Shown here piece by piece: positions 27,590 through 35,915 of a stretch of 64,000 nucleotides of DNA; within the stretch, counting starts at the first letter, position 1; each line of letters opens with the position of its first letter. A program made the translations under genes and the position numbers. The notes beneath the pieces are model-generated. The model worked only from the letters and a program-made list of their open reading frames with translations, did not search any database and was not told where the DNA came from. The DNA comes from Alphaproteobacteria bacterium (GTDB lineage Bacteria; Pseudomonadota; Alphaproteobacteria; Rickettsiales; UBA998). Location: the NCBI GenBank assembly GCA_004292675.1, contig RDXO01000021.1, positions 1-64,000 on the forward strand. Direction: 5' to 3'.

Positions 27590-29487
27590 TTGCCGAATGT
27601 GGAACGGGTTTTTTATGTGTGGCGGTACTCACCAGCGTGATGCAAGCTCTGTTGTGGGGAGTGCGGGAACGCGCGTTCTATGTGCAATGGTTGCCGGCAT
27701 GTGCGCTTGGAACGAGTGTGGCAACGAGCGGTGCATTTGCTGCCTTGATGGTGGCATTTGCGCTTTCAGATTTTCAGGTGCAAGCGGTGTATATGCATTC
27801 GCATACGCTTAAACCGCTCATGTTCAAATTGGCAGCAACATGGGGGAATCATGAGGGATCAATTCTCTTATGGTGTTGGATTTTAACGCTATATACTGCA
27901 TGGATGACGCTTGCTACCCCGCGTGCGTTGCGTCGGGAAGTGGCAACCTCTTTGCATGTGATGGGGGTGATTCAAGCCTGTTTCATTGCCTATACGCTGG
28001 TGACATCGAACCCCTTTGTGGAGCTTTATCCTGTGCCGCATGAGGGGCGCGGGTTGAATCCATTATTGCAAGATATTGGTTTGGCAATGCATCCGCCGAT
28101 GCTTTATTTTGGGTATGTAGGCTTTGCTGCTGCCTTTGCCTTAGCGATTGCTGGTTTGGTGCATAAGCGCAGTGATAAGGGCTATGCGGTTTTTCTGTAT
28201 CCCTATATTATGTTGCCGTGGGCGTGCTTGACGCTGGGCATTGGGCTTGGGAGCTGGTGGGCATACCGTGAACTTGGCTGGGGCGGTTGGTGGTTTTGGG
28301 ACCCTGTTGAAAATGCCTCGCTTTTGCCATGGCTTACGGCAACGGCATTGTTCCATTCCAATAAGGTGATGATGCGTCAAGAAAATATGCAACGGTGGGT
28401 GATGTTGCTTGCCTTGCTTACGTTCATTTTAAGCATGATGGGAACATTCTTAGTGCGCTCAGGCTTGCTTACCTCGGTGCATAGTTTTGCAAGTGATCCG
28501 ATGCGTGGTGTGGCGATTTTGGCAATGATTGCGGTGATTGCAGGGGCAGGGCTTATCATCTTTTTCATCTATGCGCCGCGCTTGCCCGTAAGTACGCCTG
28601 TACGCTTTGCCTCACGTGAGATGCTGGTGATGCTCAATAATGTGCTGTTGATTCTCTGTATGGTGGCGATATTGTTAGCAATGATGTATCCGCTGATCTA
28701 TGAGGCCTATGCAGGGCGCAGCGTCACGATTGGTACAAGCTATTATAATCACGTTTTTATGCTGTTTATGCTCCCCTTGGTGGCATTATGTGCCGTGAAT
28801 AGTGCGTTAGTATGGGGGCATCGACCGCCATCTGCACGCACAAAGCGGGTGGTGATGCAGATGCTATGCGCACTTTTGTGCGGTGGGCTGTGGGCGTGGT
28901 ATGTTGCAGGAAACTGGTTGGTGTGGGTGGCACTGAGTGTAGGATTATGGTTGATTTTTTCGATGATTCCGCATATGCGGCGCGTGCAGAACATCCCTAT
29001 GATTCTTGGGCATGTGGCGTTTGCCTGTGCGGTAATTGCCATCACCTTGCAGGCACACGGAACGAAGCATTATGAAGTGGTGATGCGTCAAGGTGAACGT
29101 AAAACCGTGAGTGGTGATGCCCTTACATTGCATCTTCGCGCTTTAGAATTTGGGCAGAATGATAATTATCTCTTTCGTCGTGGTACGTTGGAAATAATTG
29201 ACCAACAAGGCACGATGACAACGCTCTTTCCCGAGGAACGCTTTTATCCTGTTGCAAAAAAATTCACAGCAGAAGCAGACATTAAGACATTATTCACCCG
29301 CGATATCTATACTACGTTGAAACAATCTATGGAGCAGAATCCTCAAAAAGCAGAAAGTGCGACATCTCAGCCACTACTCATTGCAGTGCATGATCAACCT
29401 GCCATGCTGTGGGTTTGGTTGTCCCTTGCATGTTTGGCTGGAGCGGGTTATGCTAGTTTGTTTTCCAAACGTAGGAAAGGATCGTAA
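27586..29487 (+). CDS. ccmF: cytochrome c heme lyase subunit CcmF
   Basis: A 633-residue polytopic membrane protein of the holocytochrome c synthase complex that attaches heme to apocytochromes. It has about 14 membrane helices. The heme-handling WWD domain is GWGGWWFWDPVENASLLPWL. Conserved surrounding segments include ATWGNHEGSILLWCWIL and PPMLYFGYVGFAAAF with its histidine (MHPP). The start codon overlaps the ccmE stop (ATGA), showing translational coupling. The length is normal. Confidence 0.96.
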   Translation: MIAECGTGFLCVAVLTSVMQALLWGVRERAFYVQWLPACALGTSVATSGAFAALMVAFALSDFQVQAVYMHSHTLKPLMFKLAATWGNHEGSILLWCWILTLYTAWMTLATPRALRREVATSLHVMGVIQACFIAYTLVTSNPFVELYPVPHEGRGLNPLLQDIGLAMHPPMLYFGYVGFAAAFALAIAGLVHKRSDKGYAVFLYPYIMLPWACLTLGIGLGSWWAYRELGWGGWWFWDPVENASLLPWLTATALFHSNKVMMRQENMQRWVMLLALLTFILSMMGTFLVRSGLLTSVHSFASDPMRGVAILAMIAVIAGAGLIIFFIYAPRLPVSTPVRFASREMLVMLNNVLLILCMVAILLAMMYPLIYEAYAGRSVTIGTSYYNHVFMLFMLPLVALCAVNSALVWGHRPPSARTKRVVMQMLCALLCGGLWAWYVAGNWLVWVALSVGLWLIFSMIPHMRRVQNIPMILGHVAFACAVIAITLQAHGTKHYEVVMRQGERKTVSGDALTLHLRALEFGQNDNYLFRRGTLEIIDQQGTMTTLFPEERFYPVAKKFTAEADIKTLFTRDIYTTLKQSMEQNPQKAESATSQPLLIAVHDQPAMLWVWLSLACLAGAGYASLFSKRRKGS

Positions 29488-29491
29488 TATT

Positions 29492-30097
29492 ATGCCAGAA
29501 TTACAGTATCGTTCACCCGTAGAATTCCCCGAAGGTTGGGTGCGTACATCGTCAGGGGCAGCGAGGCATGATCCGAAATTTGCGCAGAACGTCACCTTTG
29601 AGGAAGCATTGCGCAATTTGAAGGATGAATTAAATCTCTTGCGTTGTGATGGTGCGGTGTTGTACAGTAACTTCGATGATATTGCCTATGCTGCAAAGCG
29701 AAGTAAACGAGGGCATTCAGAGGGAGTAGGGCTTAAAATCCGTATGGGGGACGTGCAAGCATTTATGGCATGTGATAAATGGTACACCGCCATTCAAAAT
29801 ATACATGCGTTGCATTTGGCGATACGTAGTATCCGCATGTGCGAAGAATGGGGTATTGCTACGGCAGAATATATGCTTTCTTTGTTTGATACGCGTCAAG
29901 CTAAGGCTTCATCGCATGTTGCGGAAGGTGAACATGGGCAGCCTGAATGGATGAATATATTAGGTTTAGGTGCTACAGCAACGCTCAATGATGCCAATGC
30001 TATTTATCGTCATCGTGCGAAGATCGTCTCTGATGATCAAGAGGCATTGACGACGTTAAATCAAGCGATAGAATCTGCTCGTCGGATGTTAAGTTAA
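29492..30097 (+). CDS. J-domain-like protein embedded in the ccm operon
   Basis: A 201-residue soluble protein. The first 140 residues match nothing I know (EFPEGWVRTSSGAARHDPKF near the start). The last 45 residues (MNILGLGATATLNDANAIYR, then HRAKIVSDDQEALTTLNQAI) have the spacing of a J-domain: helix I, a basic helix II, a loop and a helix III with LNxAxExxR. The HPD signature of true Hsp40s is replaced by roughly IVSDD, so stimulation of DnaK is unlikely. ATG at 29492 lies five bases after ccmF, and ccmG follows eight bases later, so it is an integral part of the operon. Confidence 0.65.
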   Translation: MPELQYRSPVEFPEGWVRTSSGAARHDPKFAQNVTFEEALRNLKDELNLLRCDGAVLYSNFDDIAYAAKRSKRGHSEGVGLKIRMGDVQAFMACDKWYTAIQNIHALHLAIRSIRMCEEWGIATAEYMLSLFDTRQAKASSHVAEGEHGQPEWMNILGLGATATLNDANAIYRHRAKIVSDDQEALTTLNQAIESARRMLS

Positions 30098-30104
30098 GGA
30101 TGCT

Positions 30105-30662
30105 ATGAGTAAACGTGCGTGGCACATGATACCGGCTGTGATTTTTTTTCTGTGCGCAGCCATTTCACTATACAGTACCTACACGACAACCACGAAACGT
30201 GGTGGATCTGAATTAATAGGGCATGAAGCACCTAGTCTTAGTGCGCGTGCTATTGAGGGCTATAACGCTATTCCATCAAAGGATATGCTGTTTCACTATC
30301 AGTATGTGTTGGTGAATTTCTTTGCGTCATGGTGTACGCCATGTTTAGCAGAACACCCGCATTTGCTTGCTTTTTCAAAAGAATATGAGGTAAAAATAGC
30401 AGGTGTCGCATGGCGTGATTCCCCTGATCATGTAAAACATCTTCTTGAACAACATGGCAATCCCTATGATTATTTGGGAACAGACCTCATGGATGCTTCT
30501 GCCTTTGCTTATGGTGTGGAGGGGTTACCCGAAAGTTTCTTGGTGGATAAGGACGGCAAGGTTGTAGCAAGTTTTCAAGGGGGGTTGACCCCAGAAACGA
30601 TTGCTCAGCGTTTTGCTCCGCATGTTCCAAAGCGTTCTACGGCGCAAGTGCAAGGAGAATAA
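30105..30662 (+). CDS. ccmG: periplasmic thiol:disulfide oxidoreductase CcmG/DsbE
   Basis: A 185-residue protein with an N-terminal signal anchor (MIPAVIFFLCAAISLYSTY) and a thioredoxin fold with active site FFASWCTPCLAEHP. The cis-proline region is EGLPESFLVDKDGKV, and the acidic GVAWRDSPDHVKHLL stretch is typical of CcmG. It reduces the CxxCH heme-binding cysteines of apocytochrome c, with electrons from CcdA/DsbD. It lies between the J-like gene and ccmH. Confidence 0.94.
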   Translation: MSKRAWHMIPAVIFFLCAAISLYSTYTTTTKRGGSELIGHEAPSLSARAIEGYNAIPSKDMLFHYQYVLVNFFASWCTPCLAEHPHLLAFSKEYEVKIAGVAWRDSPDHVKHLLEQHGNPYDYLGTDLMDASAFAYGVEGLPESFLVDKDGKVVASFQGGLTPETIAQRFAPHVPKRSTAQVQGE

Positions 30663-30665
30663 TGC

Positions 30666-30992
30666 GTGCAGTGTGATGCAACAACACCGTATTTTCACGA
30701 TTATGATGCTATTACTCATGCGCTACGATGCCCCGTATGCGAAGGGCAACTGATCGCAAGTTCCGATGCGCCTTTTGCGCTATCCGTCAAGAAGGATATA
30801 TGCACTGCACTTCATGAAGGCAAAACGCGCTTGGAAGTTATTGCGTATGTTGAAGATGCCTACGGCTCAGGGCTTCGCCCGTTGGAAGATGAGCAAGGGG
30901 GCGTGTTGCCTATGGTGGGGATATTGGTGCTGTGTGCGCTAGTCGCATTGCTGCTTATGCGCACTTTGATTGCGCCGAGGATAAAGCAATGA
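30666..30992 (+). CDS. ccmH: cytochrome c maturation protein CcmH
   Basis: A 108-residue protein with the redox motif ALRCPVCEGQLIASSDA (LRCxxC), a helical region, and a single C-terminal membrane helix (VGILVLCALVALLLMRTL). It helps keep apocytochrome c reduced and links CcmG to the CcmF heme lyase. It begins with GTG at 30666: the ATG four bases earlier runs into a stop. It has no N-terminal signal sequence, which is unusual because most CcmH have one; an upstream in-frame extension is blocked by the ccmG end. No ccmI follows. Confidence 0.88.
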   Translation: MQCDATTPYFHDYDAITHALRCPVCEGQLIASSDAPFALSVKKDICTALHEGKTRLEVIAYVEDAYGSGLRPLEDEQGGVLPMVGILVLCALVALLLMRTLIAPRIKQ

Positions 30993-31861
30993 CGCTACGT
31001 GACAAAATGTTAGCCTTGCTGGTATGCGCTGCGTGGGGGGCAAATTATGTTCCCTCACGTTGGTTGCTGGATGTGTGGGGACCATTTCTTTTGTTATCTA
31101 TGCGTTTTACGATTGTTGCCTTAGTGCTTGTGCCATTTTATCGCACGCCGACAGGCAAGATACGCGATATTATCGTGCTTTCATTGGTGCTGGGTACGGT
31201 GCATTTTGGGATGATGTTTGGCGGTATGGCGATGGGCTTGGATGTCTCTAGTACGGTGATTTCAAGCCAATTAGGTGTGCCATTTTCTTGTTTGTTGGGA
31301 AGCATTATCTTTCAGGATCGCTTAGGACGTTGGCGTTCCTTGGGGATGCTTGTGTCGTTTCTTGGCGTGATTATTATCGCGGGAAGTCCTGCGATTGCTG
31401 AGAATTATCTGCCTTTTATGGTAGCGTGTGGTGGTGCGCTTGCATGGGGTTATGGCAATATCTACATCAAACGCTTCAAAGATTATCCGATGCTTGCCGT
31501 TTTAGGATGGATGTCCTTATTCACTGCTCCGCAACTAGTATTACTCAGCTATTTGTTTGAAGAAGGGCAATGGCAAGCATTGCAGACGACTGATATGCGT
31601 GTTTGGTTATCGCTGGTCTATACGGTGCTGCTTTCGAGCATTATGGGATATGGAGTCTGGTATAGCCTTATGGCGAAACATCGCGTGTCGCAGGTTGTGC
31701 CTTATTCCCTGTTGATTCCCGTCTTTGGCTTAACCTTCACGCATGTTGCGTTTGCAGAAGAACTGACAACACAATTCATCGTTGGGGGCTTTGCAACCAT
31801 TATTGGGGTGGGGATCATTATTTTGCGCAAACCCGAACAACAACATCTTGAGCAAGCATGA
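30989..31861 (+). CDS. EamA/DMT-family transporter
   Basis: A 290-residue membrane protein with about ten helices arranged as two EamA repeats. The first opens LLVCAAWGANYVPSRWLLD, the second YLPFMVACGGALAWGYGNIY. The characteristic ending PVFGLTFTHVAFAEELTTQF (Pro-Val-Phe...Glu) is present. Family members export amino acids, metabolites or drugs; the substrate here is unknown. The ATG overlaps the ccmH stop and its own stop overlaps speD (ATGATG), so it is translationally coupled on both sides. A polyamine-related substrate is a guess from the speD neighbour only. Confidence 0.88.
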   Translation: MTLRDKMLALLVCAAWGANYVPSRWLLDVWGPFLLLSMRFTIVALVLVPFYRTPTGKIRDIIVLSLVLGTVHFGMMFGGMAMGLDVSSTVISSQLGVPFSCLLGSIIFQDRLGRWRSLGMLVSFLGVIIIAGSPAIAENYLPFMVACGGALAWGYGNIYIKRFKDYPMLAVLGWMSLFTAPQLVLLSYLFEEGQWQALQTTDMRVWLSLVYTVLLSSIMGYGVWYSLMAKHRVSQVVPYSLLIPVFGLTFTHVAFAEELTTQFIVGGFATIIGVGIIILRKPEQQHLEQA

Positions 31862-32211
31862 TGCAGGGCGCATATTCTCCTGGAACCCATGTGATTCTCG
31901 ATTTTTGGGATGCAGTGGGGCTTGCTGACTTTAGTTTTATTGCATCTGCTATGCGTGATGCTGCCCGTGCCTGTAGCGCAACAGTGCTAGACATTAGATT
32001 ACATCAGTTTGGAGGCGAGGGGGGAGTTACGGGTGTGGCGTTGCTTGCTGAATCGCACATCAGTATCCATACATGGCCTGAAATGGGCTATGCTGCACTG
32101 GATGTATTTATGTGCGGTGCGTGCGATGCGCAAAAAGCGATAGAGCCACTCACCCATGCGTTCAAACCTGCCCGTCACAATATCACGATACTGACACGAG
32201 GTGACGTATGA
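31858..32211 (+). CDS. speD: S-adenosylmethionine decarboxylase proenzyme
   Basis: A 117-residue class 1B (small, Bacillus/Thermotoga-type) enzyme that makes the aminopropyl donor for spermidine. The self-cleavage site is seen in LLAESHISIHTWPEMGYAAL (Glu-Ser gives the pyruvoyl group), followed by DVFMCG with the conserved cysteine. The N-terminus FWDAVGLADFSFIASAM is typical. It overlaps the upstream transporter by four bases and is the last gene before a new promoter. No spermidine synthase gene is adjacent. Confidence 0.92.
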   Translation: MMQGAYSPGTHVILDFWDAVGLADFSFIASAMRDAARACSATVLDIRLHQFGGEGGVTGVALLAESHISIHTWPEMGYAALDVFMCGACDAQKAIEPLTHAFKPARHNITILTRGDV

Positions 32212-32290
32212 TGGATGGTTTATTGCGAGGTTGGTATTTTTCTTCTTTGGAACGCTTATAAAGTGCGGTAAAGTAATCAATAAAGATACT

Positions 32291-32334
32291 TTGACATAAT
32301 ATGTCTTGACATAATATGTCGAACGCGGTATCAT
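32291..32334 (+). promoter_or_regulatory. promoter with tandem palindromic operator for the yjfI-pspA operon
   Basis: TTGACATAATATGTC occurs twice in tandem (32291-32305 and 32306-32320). Each copy contains the palindrome GACATAATATGTC. The second copy provides a perfect -35 TTGACA (32306-32311), then 17 bases, then TATCAT (32329-32334). The operator therefore overlaps the -35 element and fits a dimeric repressor. Confidence 0.7.
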
Positions 32335-32362
32335 CAACCTAATCTGATAAGGAGATTACACT

Positions 32363-32779
32363 ATGACTGATAGTAAAAAACTGGCTATTGACTTGGCACT
32401 AAGAGGAAAATCCGCAGAAGGTGGCTTTGCTTTTGATGTTACGCCGATCCCCGGAGAGATTGAAGTATTACGTATTGAAGTAGAAGATCGCGAAGAATTG
32501 CCTATCTTCGTTTCTGTATCAGAAGACCAAATCTTATGTATTGCCTATTTATTCCAAGAGCATGAAATCATCCAAGGAAAAATTGCCCAGATGAATGAGG
32601 CGATGTTGATGACCAACATCACCATGCCGCTTTCTGCATTTGCAAAAATTGATGGACAATATGTGATTTATGGTGCGCTTTCGGTGCATTCTAGCCTCTA
32701 TGATATTGTGCATGAACTGGAAATTTTGAGCAGCAATAGCGTTGAAGCACTCGAAGCGATGAGTGATTATTTACAATAA
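32363..32779 (+). CDS. yjfI: YjfI family protein (DUF2170)
   Basis: A 138-residue acidic cytoplasmic protein of the DUF2170 family; sequence hallmarks are FDVTPIPGEIEVLRIEVEDR and LFQEHEIIQGKIAQMNEAML. The family is found beside PspA homologues in the yjfIJKL clusters, as here. Its molecular function is not known. AAGGAGATTACACT is a strong ribosome site. It is the first gene of an operon led by the tandem-operator promoter. Confidence 0.82.
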   Translation: MTDSKKLAIDLALRGKSAEGGFAFDVTPIPGEIEVLRIEVEDREELPIFVSVSEDQILCIAYLFQEHEIIQGKIAQMNEAMLMTNITMPLSAFAKIDGQYVIYGALSVHSSLYDIVHELEILSSNSVEALEAMSDYLQ

Positions 32780-32804
32780 CCCTATAAAATGAAGGATAGA
32801 TACT

Positions 32805-33497
32805 ATGTCATTACTTACAAAAATTTTTACTGCACTTCGTGGTGGCGCACGTGAACTTGGCGAGACTATTGTTGATCACAATGGTGTACGTATTTTTGAG
32901 CAAGAAATTAAGGATGCTGAAACTGCGTTGGATAAAGCAAAGCGTGATCTCACGGAAGTGATGGCGCAAGAAATGCAGGTGAGTCGTAAAATAGAAAGCC
33001 TCAGCACCGATGTAGCCAAGCATGAGGACTATGCAGCGAAAGCACTTGAACAAGGCAATGAGGCACTCGCTCTTGATATTGCACAAAAAATTGCGGATAT
33101 TCAATCTGAACTAGATATTCAAAAACAGGCTCAGGCTAATTTTGCAGCGCATGTGACACGCCTCAAAAACTTGATTAAGCAGACAAGCAAAGCTCTAGCG
33201 GATATGCAGCGTCAATTAGTGATGGTGAAAACCACGCAGAATGTTCAAAAAGCGACGACTGCCATCACACAAAATTATGCTTCTGGTTCATCTAAGCTAT
33301 TGACGGCTAAAGAATCATTGGATCGTATTAAAGTGAAGCAGCAAAATATGGAAGATCGCCTTAAAGCAGGGGAATTATTGCAAAGTGAGTTTGATGGGCA
33401 GGATTTAGAGAAAAAACTTAAAGAGGCTGGCATTGTGCAAGGGGATCATAAAGCACAAGAGATTTTGGCAAACTTAAAAGCGAAAAAGAACGGGTAA
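32805..33497 (+). CDS. PspA/IM30 family envelope-stress protein (YjfJ-like)
   Basis: A 230-residue, almost entirely alpha-helical coiled-coil protein of the PspA/Vipp1 (ESCRT-III-like) family. It opens SLLTKIFTALRGGARELGET and continues with long heptad-rich helices (EDAETALDK-like and QKIADIQSELDIQKQAQANF). Such proteins polymerise on stressed inner membranes. No membrane segment is present, as expected. It lies 25 bases after yjfI and four before yjfK. Confidence 0.88.
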   Translation: MSLLTKIFTALRGGARELGETIVDHNGVRIFEQEIKDAETALDKAKRDLTEVMAQEMQVSRKIESLSTDVAKHEDYAAKALEQGNEALALDIAQKIADIQSELDIQKQAQANFAAHVTRLKNLIKQTSKALADMQRQLVMVKTTQNVQKATTAITQNYASGSSKLLTAKESLDRIKVKQQNMEDRLKAGELLQSEFDGQDLEKKLKEAGIVQGDHKAQEILANLKAKKNG

Positions 33498-33501
33498 TGC
33501 C

Positions 33502-34149
33502 ATGATAGGATTTCTGAAGGCGTTGTTTGGCTCAGACACTCCGCAAGAGCATGTCCGAAGGCTTACCCATCCACGCGATTTGCGTACAGGTGACATCATC
33601 AAATTTGGTTATCTGGAGCAATCCGATCTTAGTTCAACGCAGTTTGAGGTAGCACAGATCAATACCTATCTTTATGGTGAGATGTGCTATCCTGAATTGG
33701 TGTTGAAAGATCACGCAGGTAACCTCATTTATATGATGGTGGAAGAAGAAGATGGTGAGGAATATCTGGCATTGAGCAAAAAAATTGCGAAATCAGATAT
33801 GAATGATGTTATCGGCAATGATGCTATGACGCGTATTATGGGCAGGGGGGTAGGGACTCAGCTTGCCATCGCGCACAAACCTTTAGGGCTAGAATCATGG
33901 ATGGCGGATAGCTATACGGAAGTCGATGATAATGTGCTTGGTTCGTTTATTAAAGGCGATGCACGCTATCTTTCTGAAGAAGAAGTCAATCGTCAGGAGA
34001 AATTTGCCTCACATATTCTTGAAGATAGGTCGTATGATTATGCCCTTGAGATCGAAATATATAGTAGTGGTGAGATAGAATTATGCGCCACCATCTATCA
34101 TGATATTGACGAGATTGAAGAAATGTGGCCATCATCGACACAGCATTAG
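33502..34149 (+). CDS. yjfK: YjfK family protein (DUF2491)
   Basis: A 215-residue acidic protein. A SH3-like beta-rich start (THPRDLRTGDIIKFGYLEQS) and later stretches LGLESWMADSYTEVDDNV-type and EEDGEEYLALSKK match the DUF2491 family found with PspA homologues in yjfIJK operons. Its function is unknown, presumably part of membrane maintenance. It starts four bases after the pspA-like stop. Confidence 0.8.
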   Translation: MIGFLKALFGSDTPQEHVRRLTHPRDLRTGDIIKFGYLEQSDLSSTQFEVAQINTYLYGEMCYPELVLKDHAGNLIYMMVEEEDGEEYLALSKKIAKSDMNDVIGNDAMTRIMGRGVGTQLAIAHKPLGLESWMADSYTEVDDNVLGSFIKGDARYLSEEEVNRQEKFASHILEDRSYDYALEIEIYSSGEIELCATIYHDIDEIEEMWPSSTQH

Positions 34150-34158
34150 GGATAAGTC

Positions 34159-34278
34159 ATGCAGAATTTTTTATTTGCTCTGGGGCGATTATATGTACGC
34201 GCCCCTTTTCCGCTCTATGTTTCAGTCTTATTAACATTCGGTGTACTGTTTTTACTCATCTATTGGCTCTTTTTCTAG
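34159..34278 (+). CDS. 39-residue single-helix membrane peptide in the psp-like operon
   Basis: ATG at 34159 opens MQNFLFALGRLYVRAPFPLY and continues into one strongly hydrophobic helix (SVLLTFGVLFLLIYWLFF). It begins nine bases after yjfK and is followed ten bases later by the next gene with an AGGAG ribosome site. Position, spacing and strong hydrophobicity support a real small membrane protein, possibly a membrane partner of the PspA homologue. Confidence 0.6.
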   Translation: MQNFLFALGRLYVRAPFPLYVSVLLTFGVLFLLIYWLFF

Positions 34279-34288
34279 GAGAAGCGCG

Positions 34289-34612
34289 ATGGCGAACGGC
34301 GCACGCAAGGAAGGGGGAGATATTAAAGCAACCATCAAGGCGACACAAATTGCCTTTGAGATGGAACAGAAAATTGCGTGTCATATCCGGGAATTGGCAG
34401 CACGCGAAGGCTTAACGCCATCCGATCAGATACGCAAGATGCTTGGGCTTTGTTATTCCCCCCCCAAACGCCCACGATTAACCGTATCGTTAAGCGATGC
34501 GGATTATGCCACACTCGGCAAAAAATATGCCGTAGATGCACGCGACACACTGAACATCAAACGCAAAATGATGGAAGAGTTACTCACGATGGTTGCGGAT
34601 CAGCACGAATAG
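34289..34612 (+). CDS. small basic protein of unknown function, last gene of the psp-like operon
   Basis: A 107-residue, soluble, lysine/arginine-rich protein. Two similar helical segments are visible: FEMEQKIACHIRELAAREGL then TPSDQIRKMLGL, and PRLTVSLSDADYATLGKKYA then VDARDTLNIKRKMMEEL. The pattern (polar strand then two helices, twice) recalls ribbon-helix-helix DNA-binding proteins. If so, it may be the repressor that recognises the tandem operator at 32291-32320. ATG at 34289 has AGGAG at good spacing. No firm family match. Confidence 0.55.
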   Translation: MANGARKEGGDIKATIKATQIAFEMEQKIACHIRELAAREGLTPSDQIRKMLGLCYSPPKRPRLTVSLSDADYATLGKKYAVDARDTLNIKRKMMEELLTMVADQHE

Positions 34613-34620
34613 CATAAATT

Positions 34621-34694
34621 CGTCATGCCTGCGTAGGCAGGCATCCAGAACAATGGCTTTCACTAGACTCCTGCCTTACGCCAAGAGTGACGAG
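34621..34694. repeat. GTCAT-type palindromic repeat, long copy
   Basis: CGTCATGCCTGCGTAGGCAG at the left and CTCCTGCCTTACGCCAAGAG then TGACGAG at the right, the same layout as 25782-25854. It directly follows the last gene of the psp-like operon. Confidence 0.75.
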
Positions 34695-34723
34695 GATAAG
34701 CAAAAAAACAAGAGTACAGCAAA

Positions 34724-34812
34724 TATACCCATTTAACTTCAAGGACTTGAGTCCTTAAAGTTAAATTAAGGGTATATCTTATTAGAAATACTCATCGTTT
34801 CCACATTTTGAT
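34724..34812. repeat. 90-bp palindromic repeat, copy 2 (inverted relative to copy 1)
   Basis: Its reverse complement matches 11047-11137 over the whole length, including the AAGGACT-AGTCCTT hairpin and the CATCGTTTCCACATTTTG block. Here it is intergenic, between the psp-like operon and the 3' end of tolA. This shows that the coding use of copy 1 in tilS is secondary. Confidence 0.85.
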
Positions 34813-34864
34813 ACTACGCATAGATAAAATTATACTTTATCCAAAACTCAGGCATTCACTGATG

Positions 34865-35908
34865 CTACCATGCAGCCAATGCATCTTTCGGATCAAAGGT
34901 AAAACGTAGATTTTTCCAGCTTTCATAAGAATCAGCAGGTAAGCCTTTGAGAGGTGAGCATCGTGGGTTCTTCACCGCTCGGATGGCTTTCTCAACGGCA
35001 CTGCGGAACATTGGATCACTTCGGTAACGTGCGGCGTGTTTTGGATCATAGGTGGGTGTTCCGTTGACACTGCCATCACGGTTGAGGCGAACATGCACCG
35101 TCACCACCAATGTTTCAGGATTCTGCGCACCTGCGGGAAGCACCCAACATGGTTGCAGTTGTGAACGGATGGAATCTTGCACACTCATGGATAAGGGGCG
35201 AGATGCATCATAAGATGCAGTAGATTTGGTGGGGTTACTGGCAGTTGCCTTTTCATCAATCGGTTTTTTTTCATCCACATCAGATTCTTGTGCTTGCTTC
35301 TCGATATTTTTCAATATGTCATCCATGGACTCTTCATCAGAAGATTCCTTCGTTTCCGATGGTTTTGGGGTTCGTTTTGTTGGGGTTTTAGGTGTCTCTT
35401 TTTTTGGTTGCTTTGGCTTCTCTATAGGTTTTTCTATAGGTTTTTTGGTTGTGGTTTTTGGCTTCTCAATCTCTTTAGGGCGCGTCACATTTTTTATCTT
35501 ATCGGGACGTGTTATCTCAGGCTTCGGCACGGGCGGCTTCGGCATAGGAGGCTTAGGCACAGGAGGTTTCGGTGCAGGAGGCGTAGGTTTAGGTCGCGAG
35601 ACAGGCACAGGCGCAGGCGGTGGTGCAGGCGGCGGTGGGGGAGGTGTTGGCACAGGCTTCGGAGGAGTCGGTGTATTGGTTTTAGGCGGTTGCTTGTCGT
35701 GCTTGGGTGCAAGTGGTTTATCGGAGGGCTTGACGTTACTTGTCTCAGAAATAGGTAAGTTCTCGAGCGTAATGACAAATGGCTGCGGTTCCATTTCTTT
35801 TTGAAACCACTGAGGCAAACCAAGATAGGCAAGCAGGAGCAAAAACACATGCATCAATGCAGAATAACTATATCCTTTTTTCACGAGCCATCCCTCATCT
35901 TCGACCAA
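34865..35908 (-). CDS. tolA: TolA-like protein (TonB C-terminal domain)
   Basis: A 347-residue energy-transducing protein of the Tol-Pal system. An N-terminal membrane helix (SALMHVFLLLLAYLGLPQWF) is followed by a very long proline/lysine-rich periplasmic rod (about residues 65-190, with PKPPVPKPPMPKPPVPKPE-type repeats). A charged linker leads to a C-terminal domain (RSQLQPCWVLPAGAQNPETL, then VVTVHVRLNRDGSVNGTPTY). The QPCW-LP motif is typical of alphaproteobacterial TolA. It follows tolR by seven bases. tolB and pal are not adjacent. Confidence 0.88.
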   Translation of the reverse strand: MVEDEGWLVKKGYSYSALMHVFLLLLAYLGLPQWFQKEMEPQPFVITLENLPISETSNVKPSDKPLAPKHDKQPPKTNTPTPPKPVPTPPPPPPAPPPAPVPVSRPKPTPPAPKPPVPKPPMPKPPVPKPEITRPDKIKNVTRPKEIEKPKTTTKKPIEKPIEKPKQPKKETPKTPTKRTPKPSETKESSDEESMDDILKNIEKQAQESDVDEKKPIDEKATASNPTKSTASYDASRPLSMSVQDSIRSQLQPCWVLPAGAQNPETLVVTVHVRLNRDGSVNGTPTYDPKHAARYRSDPMFRSAVEKAIRAVKNPRCSPLKGLPADSYESWKNLRFTFDPKDALAAW

Positions 35909-35915
35909 TCAAACC

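Noticed and set aside
35226-35804. Plus-strand open frame with a glycine-rich translation opposite tolA
   Set aside because: It is the complement of the proline-rich tolA rod (Pro codons read as Gly in reverse); no independent coding evidence.
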